A DNA stretch of 64,000 nt, taken from positions 49,024,244-49,088,243 of the forward strand of contig CM043942.1 of NCBI GenBank assembly GCA_014529385.2. Reading direction: 5' to 3'. Of this stretch, positions 36,300 through 48,512 are shown piece by piece (position 1 is the first letter of the stretch; each line of letters begins with the position of its first letter). This stretch comes from Adiantum capillus-veneris. Its lineage: Eukaryota; Streptophyta; Polypodiopsida; Polypodiales; Pteridaceae. A model generated the notes under the pieces. The model made no database searches and was not told the DNA's origin. It saw nothing but the letters and a program-made list of their open reading frames with translations. The position numbers and the translations under genes were made by a program.

Positions 36300-37320
36300 A
36301 TTAGAGGAGATTGAGTAGGTGATGAGAGTAGGAAGCAGTGGGTGTGGGAGTAGGAAGGTCGCTGAAGTTAAGAGGGGGTGCCTCCTCCGCATGCTTACTC
36401 ACACCCGCAAGAAAGCTTTTGGCTTCTATCCCTAAGCTTTGTGTTGCTCCTTTTGAAGGCTTGCTAACACCTGCAAGAAAGCTGTCTGCTTGAATGCCTA
36501 ATAAAGCTCTTTCAACCTCATCAGATGGGGTGAGACCTTGGGGAATCATCCGATCTCGCATGGACTGAGCCTCCTCACGATCCTTGCCATCCTACAGTAA
36601 AACAATCATTAGCTCATAAGCTGAAGCATCAATCTCAACCTCCTCAGTGAGAAGAGCCTTCGCCTTATCAACGAAACCTGCTCTAGCATCCACTGAAAAA
36701 AGACTAGCGTAAGCTTTGCAATCTTGAACATCGACTTTCTCTTTGAGGTTCTTGAAAAGAGTTTCTGCCTCCTCAACCAAGCCCAGCTTTCCAAACCATC
36801 CAATTAGCGTCATCAGAGTCTCCACCCCGGGCCTTATAGCCATGCTTTCTAGCTTTAACAGCACGTCTACCGCCCTTTGAAACTGATTTTTTCTTCTCGA
36901 AGGCAGCAAAATAAGCATGCTGACTGACTCATCTGGAGGAGCAAATCCTGAATTCATCATATGTTCCATTTTGAGGACAGCAGATGGTAGCAAGTTTGAG
37001 TGAATATAAAGATTCATAAGAGCTAAGTTTCTCCCTCTTCAAGATTCCCAGTTTCAGAGTAAAACTCAATCATTTTATTGCATGCACCAAGATTAGGCAT
37101 GTAACCCATTGAACGTATTCCATCGAACATCTCTCTAGCTTCATCATGCCTCTTCAGTTTGCAGTTCATATCAAGCAACAAAGTGCATGCTACAAAATCA
37201 GGGGGAAGCCCTTGTCATCCAAAGTACTCGTCAACCTGTCTACATCATCATAACGTTCTAAGTTCATGTATTTTACTAGAATTCTTTGCAGATCCTGGCT
37301 TCGAACTTCAAAAGTGTCCT
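36300..37320 (-). pseudogene. PPR gene 3' part, copy 1 (disabled)
   Basis: PPR proteins bind organelle RNA through tandem 35-residue helical repeats. The minus strand reads three or more PPR units: FVACTLLLDMNCKLKRHDEA to MFDGIRSMGYMPN (about 37200-37080), VDVLLKLESMAIRPGVETLM to FKNLKEKVD (36870-36740), and KAYASLFSVDARAGFVDKAK (36730-36660). The C-terminus is reached at about 36301. A splice-acceptor-like TTTTTTTAG precedes DTFEVRSQDLQ near 37320. Damage includes a one-base loss in a C run near 37207, stops near 37018, and a TAG at about 36597-36599. It has a close relative at 61820-62316. I do not recognise a specific named PPR gene. Confidence 0.82.
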
Positions 37321-37360
37321 AAAAAAGGTGCAAACTCAAAAATATGCATTTATAATGGAC

Positions 37361-37362
<2 letters not shown>

Positions 37363-37416
<54 letters not shown>

Positions 37417-37780
37417 CACGGAGGAGATTGATGAGATCCACTAGCAACCAATGATGGATCTCCTATGATTTAGCTCTTTTGAGGATTGTACACCCTGCTC
37501 ATCATCTTGTATCATCCTTTGTTTCAGCTCTCACCCACTATATTCCCACACGCACACCCACATTGTGTTGTATTAGCCCCCCAGTCACTACTTTCACCCC
37601 CCTAATCATATCCTACATAGTTCCAGCTAGCTGCTTCGTTGACAAGTAGCAGTTAAGATTTAAGTTTTTCACTTCATTTTATTTTTGTACCAGACATTGT
37701 ATTAGATTCACCAAGATTGTATTGGTGTGATCTCATAGGTCATTTTGGCCTTTTGAAGACGTTTAATATAACATTTCATT

Positions 37781-37826
<46 letters not shown>
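37363..37826. repeat. Two (CT)n microsatellites with spacer
   Basis: (CT)n at 37363-37413 and 37784-37826. The spacer has no recognisable gene. Confidence 0.95.
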
Positions 37827-37831
<5 letters not shown>

Positions 37832-37907
37832 AGGCACGCACAGTCGCGAGCAGAGTAGAGTAATGCTACCAGGGCAGGCGCGAATAGAGCAGAGGAGGCA
37901 CAACAAG

Positions 37908-37976
37908 ACATCCTACGTGTAGGTGATTGTACATCCTACGCGTAGTTGAGAAGACATCCTACGCGTAGTGGATTTT
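37908..37976. repeat. Three 23-bp tandem units each with a 10-bp palindrome
   Basis: ACATCCTACGYGTAG begins at 37908, 37931 and 37954 (exactly 23-bp spacing). Each unit contains CTACGYGTAG, a perfect palindrome (CTACGCGTAG) in units two and three. Eight bases separate the palindromes from each next unit start. Confidence 0.9.
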
Positions 37977-38130
37977 TCTTTTGAGATGAAGCACCTTAGC
38001 GTGAAAAAGTCCACAAAGAAACAATAAAAGCACCTTTTTCAGCACATAACCCTCTTTGCCAAAAGCAGCCTTCAAACCACCCACTAAGAATTAAAATAAC
38101 TAATTAATATTGAAAAATTACAATCTCAGG

Positions 38131-38395
38131 GAGGGCACGTCGACGTGCCCTCACTCAAGGATGAAATAGGGAAAGAGAAATTCAACTCATTGGAGGACAC
38201 CTCAACGTTTCCTCTGAGAAATTTTGATATTTTCCTTTCCATATTTCATCATTGGATGAGGGCACGTCGATGTGCCCTCCCTGAGATTGGACTTTCCAAT
38301 TGTAAATTTATTGTTTGGAGGAGGGCATGTCGACATGCCCTCCCTGAGATTGCTGTTAATTTATTGCTTGGAAGAGGGAACATCGACGTGCCTTC
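38131..38395. repeat. Array of five 22-bp palindromes at about 63-bp spacing
   Basis: Palindromes begin at 38131, 38193, 38258, 38321 and 38374 (steps 62, 65, 63, 53). Units one and four are perfect 22-bp palindromes, with cores GGGCACGTCGACGTGCCC and GGGCATGTCGACATGCCC. Unit three has one mismatch; units two and five are more decayed. Spacers share traces of CCTGAGATTG and TTTATTG-TTGGA, so the whole 63-bp unit was probably tandemly duplicated. Confidence 0.93.
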
Positions 38396-38499
38396 CTTGA
38401 GATTCCAATTAGCCTTGGTGAAATTCAAGATTGCAATCATGCCTATCTCTTTTGAACGGCCAAATTCTGCTCATCAGAATCTCATGTCATATTAATGGC

Positions 38500-40046
38500 T
38501 CACAAACACAGCAACAAGGTTGCGTGGTACCTTTGCTAGGCGCATATTATTGTCATCACCATTTACGCTCACACCATCACCTCTGAATGTAATGAAGCAT
38601 GTGACATATGGCATTGTTATCAACACCATGGGATTTGTCATGTAGGCAAAATTTGGATTTGCCCCAGATAATTGTATGTCTGTCACAACATCAATGTTGG
38701 TACAACACCAATAAAACTTATGCTTAACACCACCCTCACAGGGTTGCCCCTCACACCTTGGAGGGGGGGGGGAGGACCGGCTATGGCGAAAATAACTAGG
38801 ATTTTTGACCACACACACACACACACACACACAACACACACACAGATCAATTATCCACGAAGGTCAGATATGACCTATGGGACTGGAAACAAAACATTAC
38901 AGAGAGTTCTTCAGTGAGGGGGTTGTGAGATACATCTCAGTTAAGGACTGAGTGTCCGACAAGGGGTAAATAAAAGGAAGATAAGTTGAACAAAACCTAT
39001 GAACAAGGGGAACCCCCCCCCCCCCCGAAAGAACAAAGTGCCGCGCAGAAAAAGACAAACCTCAACAAAGATGATGCATTGTGTGCAGCCAACAAGGCCA
39101 GCACTCAACTGCAAACCAATGAAATATTTTCATGAGTCATTAGTGATTTACCTCTTTACCACCAGCTCCTGTGAGCCGAGGCTGGAAGACAAATCTTGCT
39201 TCTCTCGACTTCCTCCGCACCGTCTGAACCCGACCATAGCATCTCTCATTAAAAGCACAAAGAGGCGCATGATTGAATAGGAAGGTGAGCATAGAGGGGA
39301 CGCCCTGCATCGCCTGGAAGAGGGGACGCCCTGCAGCGCATATGGAAGGCGTGCCGAAATGGAGGGCCATTGCAGCAGGCTGCGCAATTTCGTCCTGGGA
39401 CCTGCTATCGGGCTGCTGCGCCTTACAAGGCTGATGGAAATTGAGGCATTGAATGCCATGGGATTTCTTTTCCACAAGCGCAGCGAGTTCACTGCCCACG
39501 TTGTACTTCAGTGATGGGAGTTCAATTTTTCACAAATTAAGACAATTATATCTAAAGGTATCCCACTAGCTTTTAAAGAGTATGCAACAACTTTGAACAC
39601 GTAGCAATCAAGGAAGTACACGTCAAGAAATGGTGTGAGCCAAGAATGTGAACACTTTGAGCCTTCCATATAATCCATAATGTGATGTAGCAAATCGCAA
39701 TTAAACCTGCATCCCTTGGATGTAGATTGAAGTTATGCATAGTGTGTGGAAGCATATCAAGAGTGCATCGTTCGTAGCCCAAAGGTGTGAGCATGAAGAT
39801 CGAATCTATAAGAATGCCCTAAAATAGAGTATAATACCCTAGAAATTGTAATAGCCGTGCAACCACCCCCAACATCATAAACCCGTCATGAATCTCAACT
39901 TTGATAAACAACATATTGCTTGCCAAAACCAGTTGTGCATATGGGCATAACCAAAAGCAATGGCCTAGGGACTCCTCATATTGTGTAATATATTGTTGAC
40001 ATGCTGGGTCATGACCAACATGTGCAGCTCAGGTGTCGATAGGGAG
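38500..40046. other. Intergenic DNA with (CA)n and poly(C), no supported gene
   Basis: (CA)n at about 38811-38840, G-run at 38762-38772, poly(C) at about 39010-39026. Overlapping ORFs of about 115 codons on the minus strand at 39140-39499 match nothing I recognise. Confidence 0.5.
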
Positions 40047-40071
40047 ACCTGCAAGATATTAAAGATTAGGG

Positions 40072-40669
40072 AAAATTACCAAAATACCCCTCTAATTTGT
40101 GGAAATTCCCAAAATACCCTTGTTTCTATTTTGGTTGAATAGTTCAAAATTTTCTAATCCTTATTCCTTTTTTACAATTGACATCCGTTTGTTAGTGCTT
40201 AACATGTAATTTTTCACAAATTACCTGCAAGATATTAATGATTAGGAAAAATTACCAAAATACCCTCTAATTTCCGGAAATTCCCAAAATACCCTTGTTT
40301 CTATTTTGGTTGAATAGTTCAAAATTTTCTAATCTTTATTCCTTTTTGACAATTGACATCCGTTTGTTAGTGCTTAACATGTAATTTTTCACAAATTACC
40401 TTGCAAAAAAAGACAATTATATCTAAAAATAATGAAGCATTTCATCTCCAAAGCCTACGTAACGAAGTCAAATTCTAGTTTTAGCATCTTGTATTGATAC
40501 ACAATAAGTCTTCTTATAAAAAGCTAGAAATGTTTTTATCTTTGGAGAAATTCAATCTGACGACCAGGGGTATTTTGGAAAATTTGAAGGGCATTTTGGG
40601 AATTTATAACCAAATATTGGGGGTATTTTGGGAATTTTCACAAATTAGAGGGGTATTTTGGTAATTTTT
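40072..40669. mobile_element. MITE, copy 2, with later 176-bp tandem duplication
   Basis: The left end AAAATTACCAAAATACCCC is the inverse of the right end GGGGTATTTTGGTAATTTTT. The first 150 bp plus about 25 bp of flank (ACCTGCAAGATATTAA) is duplicated: units 40047-40222 and 40223-40398. Same family as 35618-35970 (shared CAAAATTTTCTAATC, GTGCTTAACATGTAATTTTTC). Confidence 0.88.
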
Positions 40670-42030
40670 CATAATAATTAGCTTATGAGAGTCAAGGTTT
40701 AATTTTCCCAAGGGCCAAGACAATTGGACCAATGCCCACGTATACATTTGAATATGTCTTACAACTTAATTTTATTAAAAAAAAACGCAGAATCATAGGG
40801 GATGCCTTGAGGGAAAAGGGAGGGCGTCCCCCCCTCCCCCCCACACACACCTGCAAGAGGACGCGTAAGCCCTCTCAATCTTTCCCTTTTTGTCCATGCT
40901 ACTCGTGCTTTCTCTCTGTCTGTCCATGCCAAAATTTGAAAAAATTGCTTCATTGTATAGTGCATGGAGAGACTTCTGCTATTTTTGACGAAAAGTGGTA
41001 GGTCCCCGCATTATTTCATTGAGATGCTTTCATGAGAGGGCATGTGAGAGCCGTCCCACAGGTCGAGGGCTTGCAGCGTATAGTGATCTACCTCCTATGC
41101 ATTGCATGCGCCCAGTGGGACGCAACTCTAACAATGTCATTCTAAATGGAAGTATAGGTGACATAAAGTGCTTGGAATGACAAATCAAAATTTGCCATGC
41201 CTTTAGGAATGCCATGAATGTGATATGATTATCCATAGAAAATACAAGGTGGTTGTCCAATCTTATCAGTGGTGGAGAGGATGCATAGCCTTACAAGGCA
41301 TTACATGCCATGACCTTTCTTTTCCACGATGCCATGACCTTGACTTTGCCAAGAGGAAATTCCTTTGCTTCAATTTGCCAAGAGGAAATTTGAAAAGCGT
41401 GCTCTTTCAGCCTACAATAAACAAATGTGCTATGGCAAACGTGCTCTTTCAGCCTACAATAAACAAATGCCTTTGTTGAAGTTGAATTGAATGTCACTTT
41501 TGAAGACCTCTTGTGAAATTCTATAAAAGCAGGCATTGTTGTGCCTTTGTGTATCTGAAGAACTGTGCGAAAATACTTTGTGCTAAAATTACTTTGCTTG
41601 GCAATGGCTTCCAAATAGTGGGAGATTTTTTGCTCCTGAAGGTCGAGAATGGTACGTAAGCAGTGGAGATTTTGATGGTGCTGATAGCATGGATTTTGAA
41701 GGCGGTGAGACCTATTGAAGATTTTTGTCTTGTTCTACTTACTTTTTTCTTGGCCAAACTCTTTAAGAATTTGTATCATCGAATCTATTGTTGATCGGCA
41801 TTATGAATGTGTTACTCATTGTGAGATTGTTCGATATTATTGTCTAATCATGCTTACTTTGATTATTGTTATGGAAATGTGATGGTTGCTTCGCTGATTC
41901 TCTTCTTGTCGTCTTGTTTTGTTATTGAGTGCTTGTGTAGTCTTGGTTTTTTGCTCGCGTTCCACCAAGCCGTTCTTGGTTTTTTAAAATCTAGCTTTCA
42001 TAACCCTCGACATGTTTAAGCGATGAGCAC
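40670..42030. other. Intergenic DNA, no gene; one 41-bp duplication
   Basis: AACGTGCTCTTTCAGCCTAC type sequence occurs twice (about 41396 and 41437). Translations are not recognisable. Confidence 0.5.
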
Positions 42031-42515
42031 ACACACCTAGGATTTCTTTCACATCGTCGCATTGTGCCTTCTCTCCATGAACATAGGCTTACACGGCTAC
42101 AATCCTTCTTCTATATGGTTCAAAGGTCGAAATGGCTTGATCATTTCATATGCATGTGCTGTACGACACACCTAAGATTTCTTTCGCGTCCCCGCATTGT
42201 GGCTTTTCTCCACGAATATAGGCTTGCACGACTACAATCCTTCTAATATGTAGTTCAAAGATCAATGTTCTAGGTCATATTTGCGGATACATACAAGCGT
42301 TTCTTAAGTTTGCTAGCTTTTAAGAAACCAATTGGTAGGACACTCTTGAGTAATCATACTTGGTCAACATGCTCTCCTTTCAATAGGCCATCTATCGTGT
42401 ATACAAGCGTTTCTTAAGTTTGCTATCTTTTAAGAAGCCAATTGGTAGGCCAGTCTTGAGTAATCATACTTGGTCAACATGCTCTCTTTTCAATAGGCCA
42501 TCTATGGACTTGTGG
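42030..42515. repeat. Two local tandem duplications (about 132 bp and 110 bp)
   Basis: ACACACCTARGATTTCTTTC occurs at about 42031 and 42166, continuing similarly through CTACAATCCTTCT. ATACAAGCGTTTCTTAAGTT begins at 42291 and 42401, continuing to CAATAGGCCATCTATSG. Confidence 0.9.
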
Positions 42516-42608
42516 TCATCATATTTTGTGTTAAACTTCCTTTCATCATAACTAAGCTACTTATGTAATATATGAGGATAAGAATTATTATCTTGTCTTG
42601 TGTCATGT

Positions 42609-42644
<36 letters not shown>

Positions 42645-42893
42645 AACCCACACAGACATACATACACTTGTATCGCAACAACATTTGCCACTCTCATATG
42701 ATTACCACCTTCCTATAATTGAAAGCGCCTCTTTGTCTTCTAGGTGCTTTGATATACAAGGAGTAGTTATACGGCAAGGTTGTCACCTTGAACAGTTCGT
42801 GTGACAAATGACTGCTTGTGTTTCTACCTATCATTATTAAAATTTTCATTGTATATGGAAGGTGTTAGGTGCTCATAATTAATTTTCTACAGA

Positions 42894-44573
42894 GCTTCGA
42901 AGGTTGGCAGAAGGTACGCTTATCTCAAGCGGTAAACGTTTCGACGTGCCCCCAACTGCTTGCACATCAGCAGTGTCTCACAAAAGATCGAAGCAGGACC
43001 TTCATAGGCCTCACAAGCCTACTGCACGCGCATTGTTTCATTTGAACGACCCGGTGAACTCTGCATGTGAGTATTCATTATTCGAAAAACATGTCTTTCT
43101 GAGAGCGATTTCATCAACTCATAGAGTTGTTTGTTTTTGTTGCTATCTTTTGGATTATGTAGACAAGCAACCCGTGGTGGAGCACATTAATATCAAGAAG
43201 GAACCATATGTTGAAACAGTTGTTCCATCCCATGCGCTAAACAAGCCAACACCTCTTGATATTGAGCCTTTTTCTATTGAGCCTCCCTTGCCACTCCAAG
43301 AAACAATTGTCCCAAACCCTATTAAGGACATACCTCTTAACAATGCCAACGATCCGAGCCCGATTGAAATTGAGCCTTCTGTTCAACCTTCTGGCTTGTA
43401 TGGATTGGGTGAATCATCTCAACTAGATAAGAAGCCTATTGATCTTAGCATTGTTCTATTTCCTCAAAGTCTTCTCCCACAATTCTTGATCACTCATATC
43501 TCTGACTCAAGCCCACGATTCTGTATTGAGGGCCAGATATTGAATCTATATGGAACCTACAAAGTTAAGTCTTGACCAACTAAAATACAAACGTTACTTG
43601 AAGCTCGACTTGGTTGATGAAGAATGCATCGACACTATTACGGTGGTGATCAATGATCCATACATATAGCTCTACGTAGACAAGCTCCACCTCATTGACT
43701 TTGTTCACATTGATAGCCCAGTTGTCAGACGCAAAAATAGGGCAGATGGGAGGTCAGCACTATATTCCTTGTACATCGATGCTACTACTGCTGTAAGCAC
43801 AACGGAACCTTTCCCCGTGTCTCTTACATTTACCCCTGATTGCAAGATACGTGCATTTCTTGATGAGATAGGTGCACAACAATCTTCGAGTGGACGTTCT
43901 CAATTGAGCACACTTGCTTTTGTTATTTTACAAAAGCACAACTCGCAGTCAAGATTTGGTGGGTCTGTTGGTGACCTTCTGATTGCAGATGGTCCTCTCC
44001 CATCAGATAAGGCATTTGTAAGAATTGACCTATCTTGCTTATTGTTTTTTTCTCTTTTATTATATATTTGAAATCTTCCATGATATATTGATGCTCTTTT
44101 TGATTTTGTTTCCATATTTAATCTTTTCTGTAGCTGAGTTTTGTGAACTCTCGCAAAGATGATTGCCAACAATTGCTTCAAGAAATGGTTGTTGATGGCC
44201 CTGTAATGTGCGTTGCAAGAAACATCGGTGCATTCCTTGCCAAGGCCAATACCTTGTCAATACTGGATGTTACAATTCTAGTGCCTGTTCGTAGTGCACG
44301 CCTCAGAGAGGAGCTTGCCGCCGTCTTTCAGGCTCAAACCAAAAATTTGGGCTACAATCGTGAGGTGTACTCATATAGCATATAGTGATATATCAGAAGT
44401 GACTTCTCTCATTTTCTTACATAGTTGCCTTGTCCAGGTTGTTGGCACCCTCCGATTCGTCAACTTCAATATGTGTTGTTGGAGAAGCATTGTTCGAATT
44501 GTAAATCCACAAAAGTGTGTAGACTTAGGCAGGCACCTTATTGTGGATTTTGCAATAACAACACCACAATAAT
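42894..44573 (+). pseudogene. Multi-exon gene, possibly RPA1/OB-fold-like
   Basis: A spliced gene can be read from splice signals: acceptor TTTTCTACAG near 42893, intron about 43068-43161 (GTGAGT...ATGTAG), intron about 44019-44134 (GTAAGA...CTGTAG) and intron about 44364-44440 (GTGTAC...GTCCAG). Exon translations include an acidic, Pro-rich middle (EHINIKKEPYVE, PIEIEPSVQPS), then SPRFCIEGQILNLYGTY, IDTITVVINDPYI and a C-terminal alpha/beta segment. The beta-rich pieces fit an OB fold, and plant Helitrons often carry RPA70-like genes, but no diagnostic RPA zinc motif is visible. The assignment rests partly on context. A frameshift near 43572 and a TAG near 43668 disable it. Confidence 0.42.
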
Positions 44574-44574
44574 C

Positions 44575-45067
44575 ACAACACCGAAGCTGTAAGCAAAAAG
44601 ATTCTTGATGTGCAAGTTATTGGTGCAGCAACCGATTTAGTGCTTGCGTTGAATAGAACCTTCAACCAAATTTACACTGAGTCCGTTTCCGAGGCAAGAG
44701 ATATCTTAGCAACAACCTCACGGTTTGGCCGTTTCAAAATCAACGCGAGTGGCCATGTGGTGGCGTATCAAACTGAATCTTAGTCTTGTGAATGTTTGCT
44801 TTTCATTACTAGCTACCCTTTATTTTTCTTGCTTGTTCTAACTATATCCTCAAACAAAACCAATGCTTCCATCCTCTACTTCTTTGTAACATGCTTTTGC
44901 ACACTTTTGGTTGTGGTTCTAAGTATTGTGGTTATGCTTGTAAGTATTGTTCGCTTCTTCCGCGAATTGAGAACTCAAAACATTTCTGTATTTCTCTTCT
45001 CTTCTCTCTCTCTCTCTCTCTATCGATCTAGAATCAAATACAAATATGCACACATAGATACACAAAA

Positions 45068-45150
<83 letters not shown>

Positions 45151-45211
45151 TTCTTCTTCTTCTGTGTGTGTGTGTGTGTATGTGTGTGTCCATTGCTTGT
45201 AAAGCAACACA

Positions 45212-45246
<35 letters not shown>

Positions 45247-45323
45247 TGTCTACTCCTCAATTTCTCTCTCTATCTATCAATTATATGCAAAACAACAAAC
45301 ACTACTCTCTTCCTCTCTCTATA
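44575..45323 (+). other. Spacer between the RPA-like gene and Rep, microsatellite-rich
   Basis: Holds (CT)n at about 45005-45020, (CT)n(CA)n at 45069-45149, (TG)n at about 45162-45188 and (CT)n at 45216-45242. The open frame from 44796 across this region is a translated simple repeat; the credible Rep start is the Met at 45324. Confidence 0.8.
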
Positions 45324-48300
45324 ATGGAAAATCCTACTGGTTTCAATATTCCAAAAGAGATAGACATTGACATGCTATTTATGCAAACACATCCTCTTAA
45401 TCAACAATTGTTTCTAGCACTCCATAGTGTATCGCAAATAAACTTAAGCTTTGAGTCATTTAGACTTATAATGCAACAATGCTTGTTTGAGAACCACTTA
45501 ACAAATTCTATCACACACTCTTCAGCTTCATTCTTCTTTGGATCACAGCTAGAGTCATTCAGTGAAAGAGCTATACAATTGTATGCTTTATACGATACTT
45601 GTAAAACATCGATGAGTCTCACAATGGAAGTCATCAATATTTTCGCTCACAAATTCGAAAAAACACTTACCATAATCCTTTACAATGCTACAAGTGGACA
45701 CAACAAAAAACAAGTAGTTGGAAAATCAATTGAGCAGTTCAAAAAAGGACTTCTAATTATAGATGGATCTATTATCGGCTTCATATATTATGCTTTCACG
45801 ACTTCACAATCACGTCGTAAACTTGTCTATTGGACAATTGAAGAGTGTGATTTATTAACCCACTTATGGAGAGAGAACATGCACAAACCAGCTACTCAAA
45901 TCGCAGATCTATTTATTGAAAAGCAACCACTTTGTGTCCATACACACTCTGCAATTACAACAAAATTGAAGCGACTAAGGTATATAAAGCTCACAGAGAC
46001 TGCCTCATTGCAGCAACATCCTTCCATTCATTCACAACAAAAAAACAAGATTGTAAACAAATTCCTAAAGAGGCTTAATGACATACCTACATATCCATGC
46101 GAAAAGTGTGGCCGGTTGTTTTTTCGCTCGCAAGTCATGCATTTCACTCCTCCACTGTGCTTACATGCTGGAGGTGGAAAACGAAAAAGATGCTCCTCTC
46201 TATTCTGTTGTCGTGCATGCAAACGCAAATCAAACAGATTTATGCTGCTGTTTGAGAGCTTGCATACATTGGGCTTTAACGACCCTCTACCGCCAGTCCT
46301 GCAACAACTGAACAATGTCGAAGCATGCTTGGTCTCCATCCGCATACCATTCGCAAAGATTTGAGAACTAACTTATGATGGCCAATATGGTTTGCGAGGC
46401 AGTGTCATGAATGTCCTTGAAAATATAAAAAAAACACAACAAGTTCTTCCTTGATTTATCCAAGATGAGGCTTCAGTCTTGATAGGGCTCAAACGGAAGC
46501 TTGAGTACAGACATTGCTACTTATCTGGCCTTGTTAGACCATTGCTGACACTAAAGGCCACACACCTCTTCTTCATACCTCTTTGTACAAGAAGGAAAAC
46601 ATAACCATAAATGATAAATGGCTTGCACACTTTTAAGAAATCTCACACTCATCACTTTCCCTAGACACAAACACATACGAGATGGAGAACGAGGAAGCTA
46701 TTGACACTGATGTGCTCCTGCACAACATCACTACTGCTGAGCAAGTTGTTGATTACAACAATAAAATTTTGTATGTCGCACCATTAGAGGGGAACAATCC
46801 ACTTGGTTTATTTGCTGATGTGTTCTATGAGGAGCTCAGTTTTCCTACGATCTACTTTGGAGAGCCTAGAAAATACCACCAATACGTATCTAAAAATTAC
46901 CAAACAGTAGCCAAATGGGAGCTTATGCACAAAGATAGACGTTTTGCCCTCAACATCGAAAACTTATTTTTCAAATCAGTGAAAATCATGACGCAAAAAA
47001 TACTATCCTCCATTTGGATATGCCTACGCAAAGCAAAACTTGAGGGAGGATCCTTGTTTGCTGGACATGTTTGTCAGGACACAAACATAGAAAAGTAGTC
47101 TCGTCACAACTAGGATACAGAGACTTCGAAGTGCTTCGTACCTCGCCAAATTACAAAGAAAAATATAAAAAAAATGTTTTCGGCATGATTCGACAACTAG
47201 GGCCACCAATTTTCTTTGTGACATTTTCTTCAGCTAAAAACGTTGGAAAAAACTTGTTGATGCCTTGGAACAAATAGTGACGCTTAAACAAGATAGCGAT
47301 GAAAGCGATAGCTCCTTCCGTAGACGTTTGGTGCGAGCAGATCCAATAACAACAGCTCACTTCTACCTTAACCGCTTCACAGCCATGAAAAGAACACTAA
47401 ACGATAGCAAATTATGCGGAAAACTTCTTGATTATTTCTTCGTGATAGAGTTTCAAAGTCGTGGCCACGCCAGCATGATCATGGTCTTTTATGGGTTGAA
47501 CAAGCTCCTATATTTGAACATGACACAGATGATGCTATTGTGGCATTCGTAGACAGGTACATAAGTATATATGGCTCCAAGCTTCCATCAGACCTTTATG
47601 AAATACAAACGCACCATCATAGAAAAACTTGCCTCAAGAAAGGCAAATCCTGTTGTTTTGCCTTCCCAAGGTTCCCCATGCCATTCAAAATCATTCTCAG
47701 ACCGACTAGCAATGACTACGACAACCAGATGAGAAGCAAGAAAACTTTTAAATGCATTCAGAATAGCCTCGATACACTTCCCACTGAAACTAGCATTTCT
47801 TTTGAGGAATGGTTACAAAGCGTGCATTTGACATTCGAAGAATATACTTTGGCAATAACAAACTCACTATCTGCAGCAACAATCTTCTTGAAATGAAACA
47901 TGAAGGACATTTATACAAACAATTTCAACCCCACAATTGCAACACTATGGGATGCAAACACTGATATTCAATTCGTCTTGAACGCACATGGTGCAGCAAG
48001 TTATTGCACATCATACATGACAAAAATCGACAACACATTGATAGCAGCAATAAAATCTCAATTTGATATTTGTGTGGCCAACAACGCAACAACAATTGAG
48101 CGGCTACGTAAGGTCGGCAACACTATTCTCAACACACAACAAATTAGTGCACAACAAGCATCTTACATAGCGCTATCGTTACCACTCCATACTACAACTC
48201 GTGACTTTGTTTACATAAGTACTAACCCTCCTGATCAATGTGCATTAGTTCTCAAAAGAAAAGCATCTCTACAAAAACTACACTCATCTGACACAAACAT

Positions 48301-48512
48301 ATTCTTCCAAAACATTATTGATAAATATGCTGAAAGACCACAAAGTCTCCATCATCTATGCTTGGCTGAATATGCATCAACAATTAAACAAGACGGAACG
48401 ACTTACAAACCATTGGGCAAAGCTAAGATCATAAGATTCATGAAATATAACATCCTTAAAAACCCAAAAGACCACTATAGAGAACAATGCTTGTTATACC
48501 TTCCTTGGACAA
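45324..48512 (+). pseudogene. Helitron Rep (HUH endonuclease) region, broken
   Basis: Rep nicks and joins DNA during rolling-circle transposition. From Met 45324 a 346-codon frame has an N-terminal region with Cys pairs (PCEKCGRLFF, LFCCRACKRK) and the Helitron block LNNVEACLVSIRIPFAKI, ending at a TGA (46362). The next pieces are APLEGNNPLGLF and LSFPTIYFGEPR (46770-46870), WELMHKDRRFALNIENLFFK (46917-46976), MIRQLGPPIFFVTFS (47187-47230), HFYLNRF and DYFFVIEFQSRGHA (47360-47470), and the HUH motif H-D-H at 47474-47482, reached only after a frameshift. Then follow FVDRYIS, THHHRKTC, DIQFVLNAHGA and the two-Tyr site YCTSYMTK (about 48002-48024), ending in YREQCLLYLPW. Order and motifs fit Helitron Rep closely. 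Confidence 0.88.

Noticed and set aside
36372..36875. PPR copy as a working gene
   Set aside because: A stop, a frameshift and upstream stops disable it; only about three repeats remain, far fewer than a functional PPR protein.
38131..38395. CRISPR-like layout: repeats of similar length and spacing
   Set aside because: This is a plant nuclear region, spacers resemble one another, only five decayed units exist and there are no cas genes. A diverged tandem repeat explains it.
39140..39499. Overlapping minus-strand ORFs of 114-119 codons
   Set aside because: No recognisable motif, no splice context and two frames open at once, as expected by chance in GC-richer DNA.
44796..45323. Long open frame before Rep
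   Set aside because: It is translated (CT)n and (CA)n microsatellite. The Met at 45324 is the credible start.
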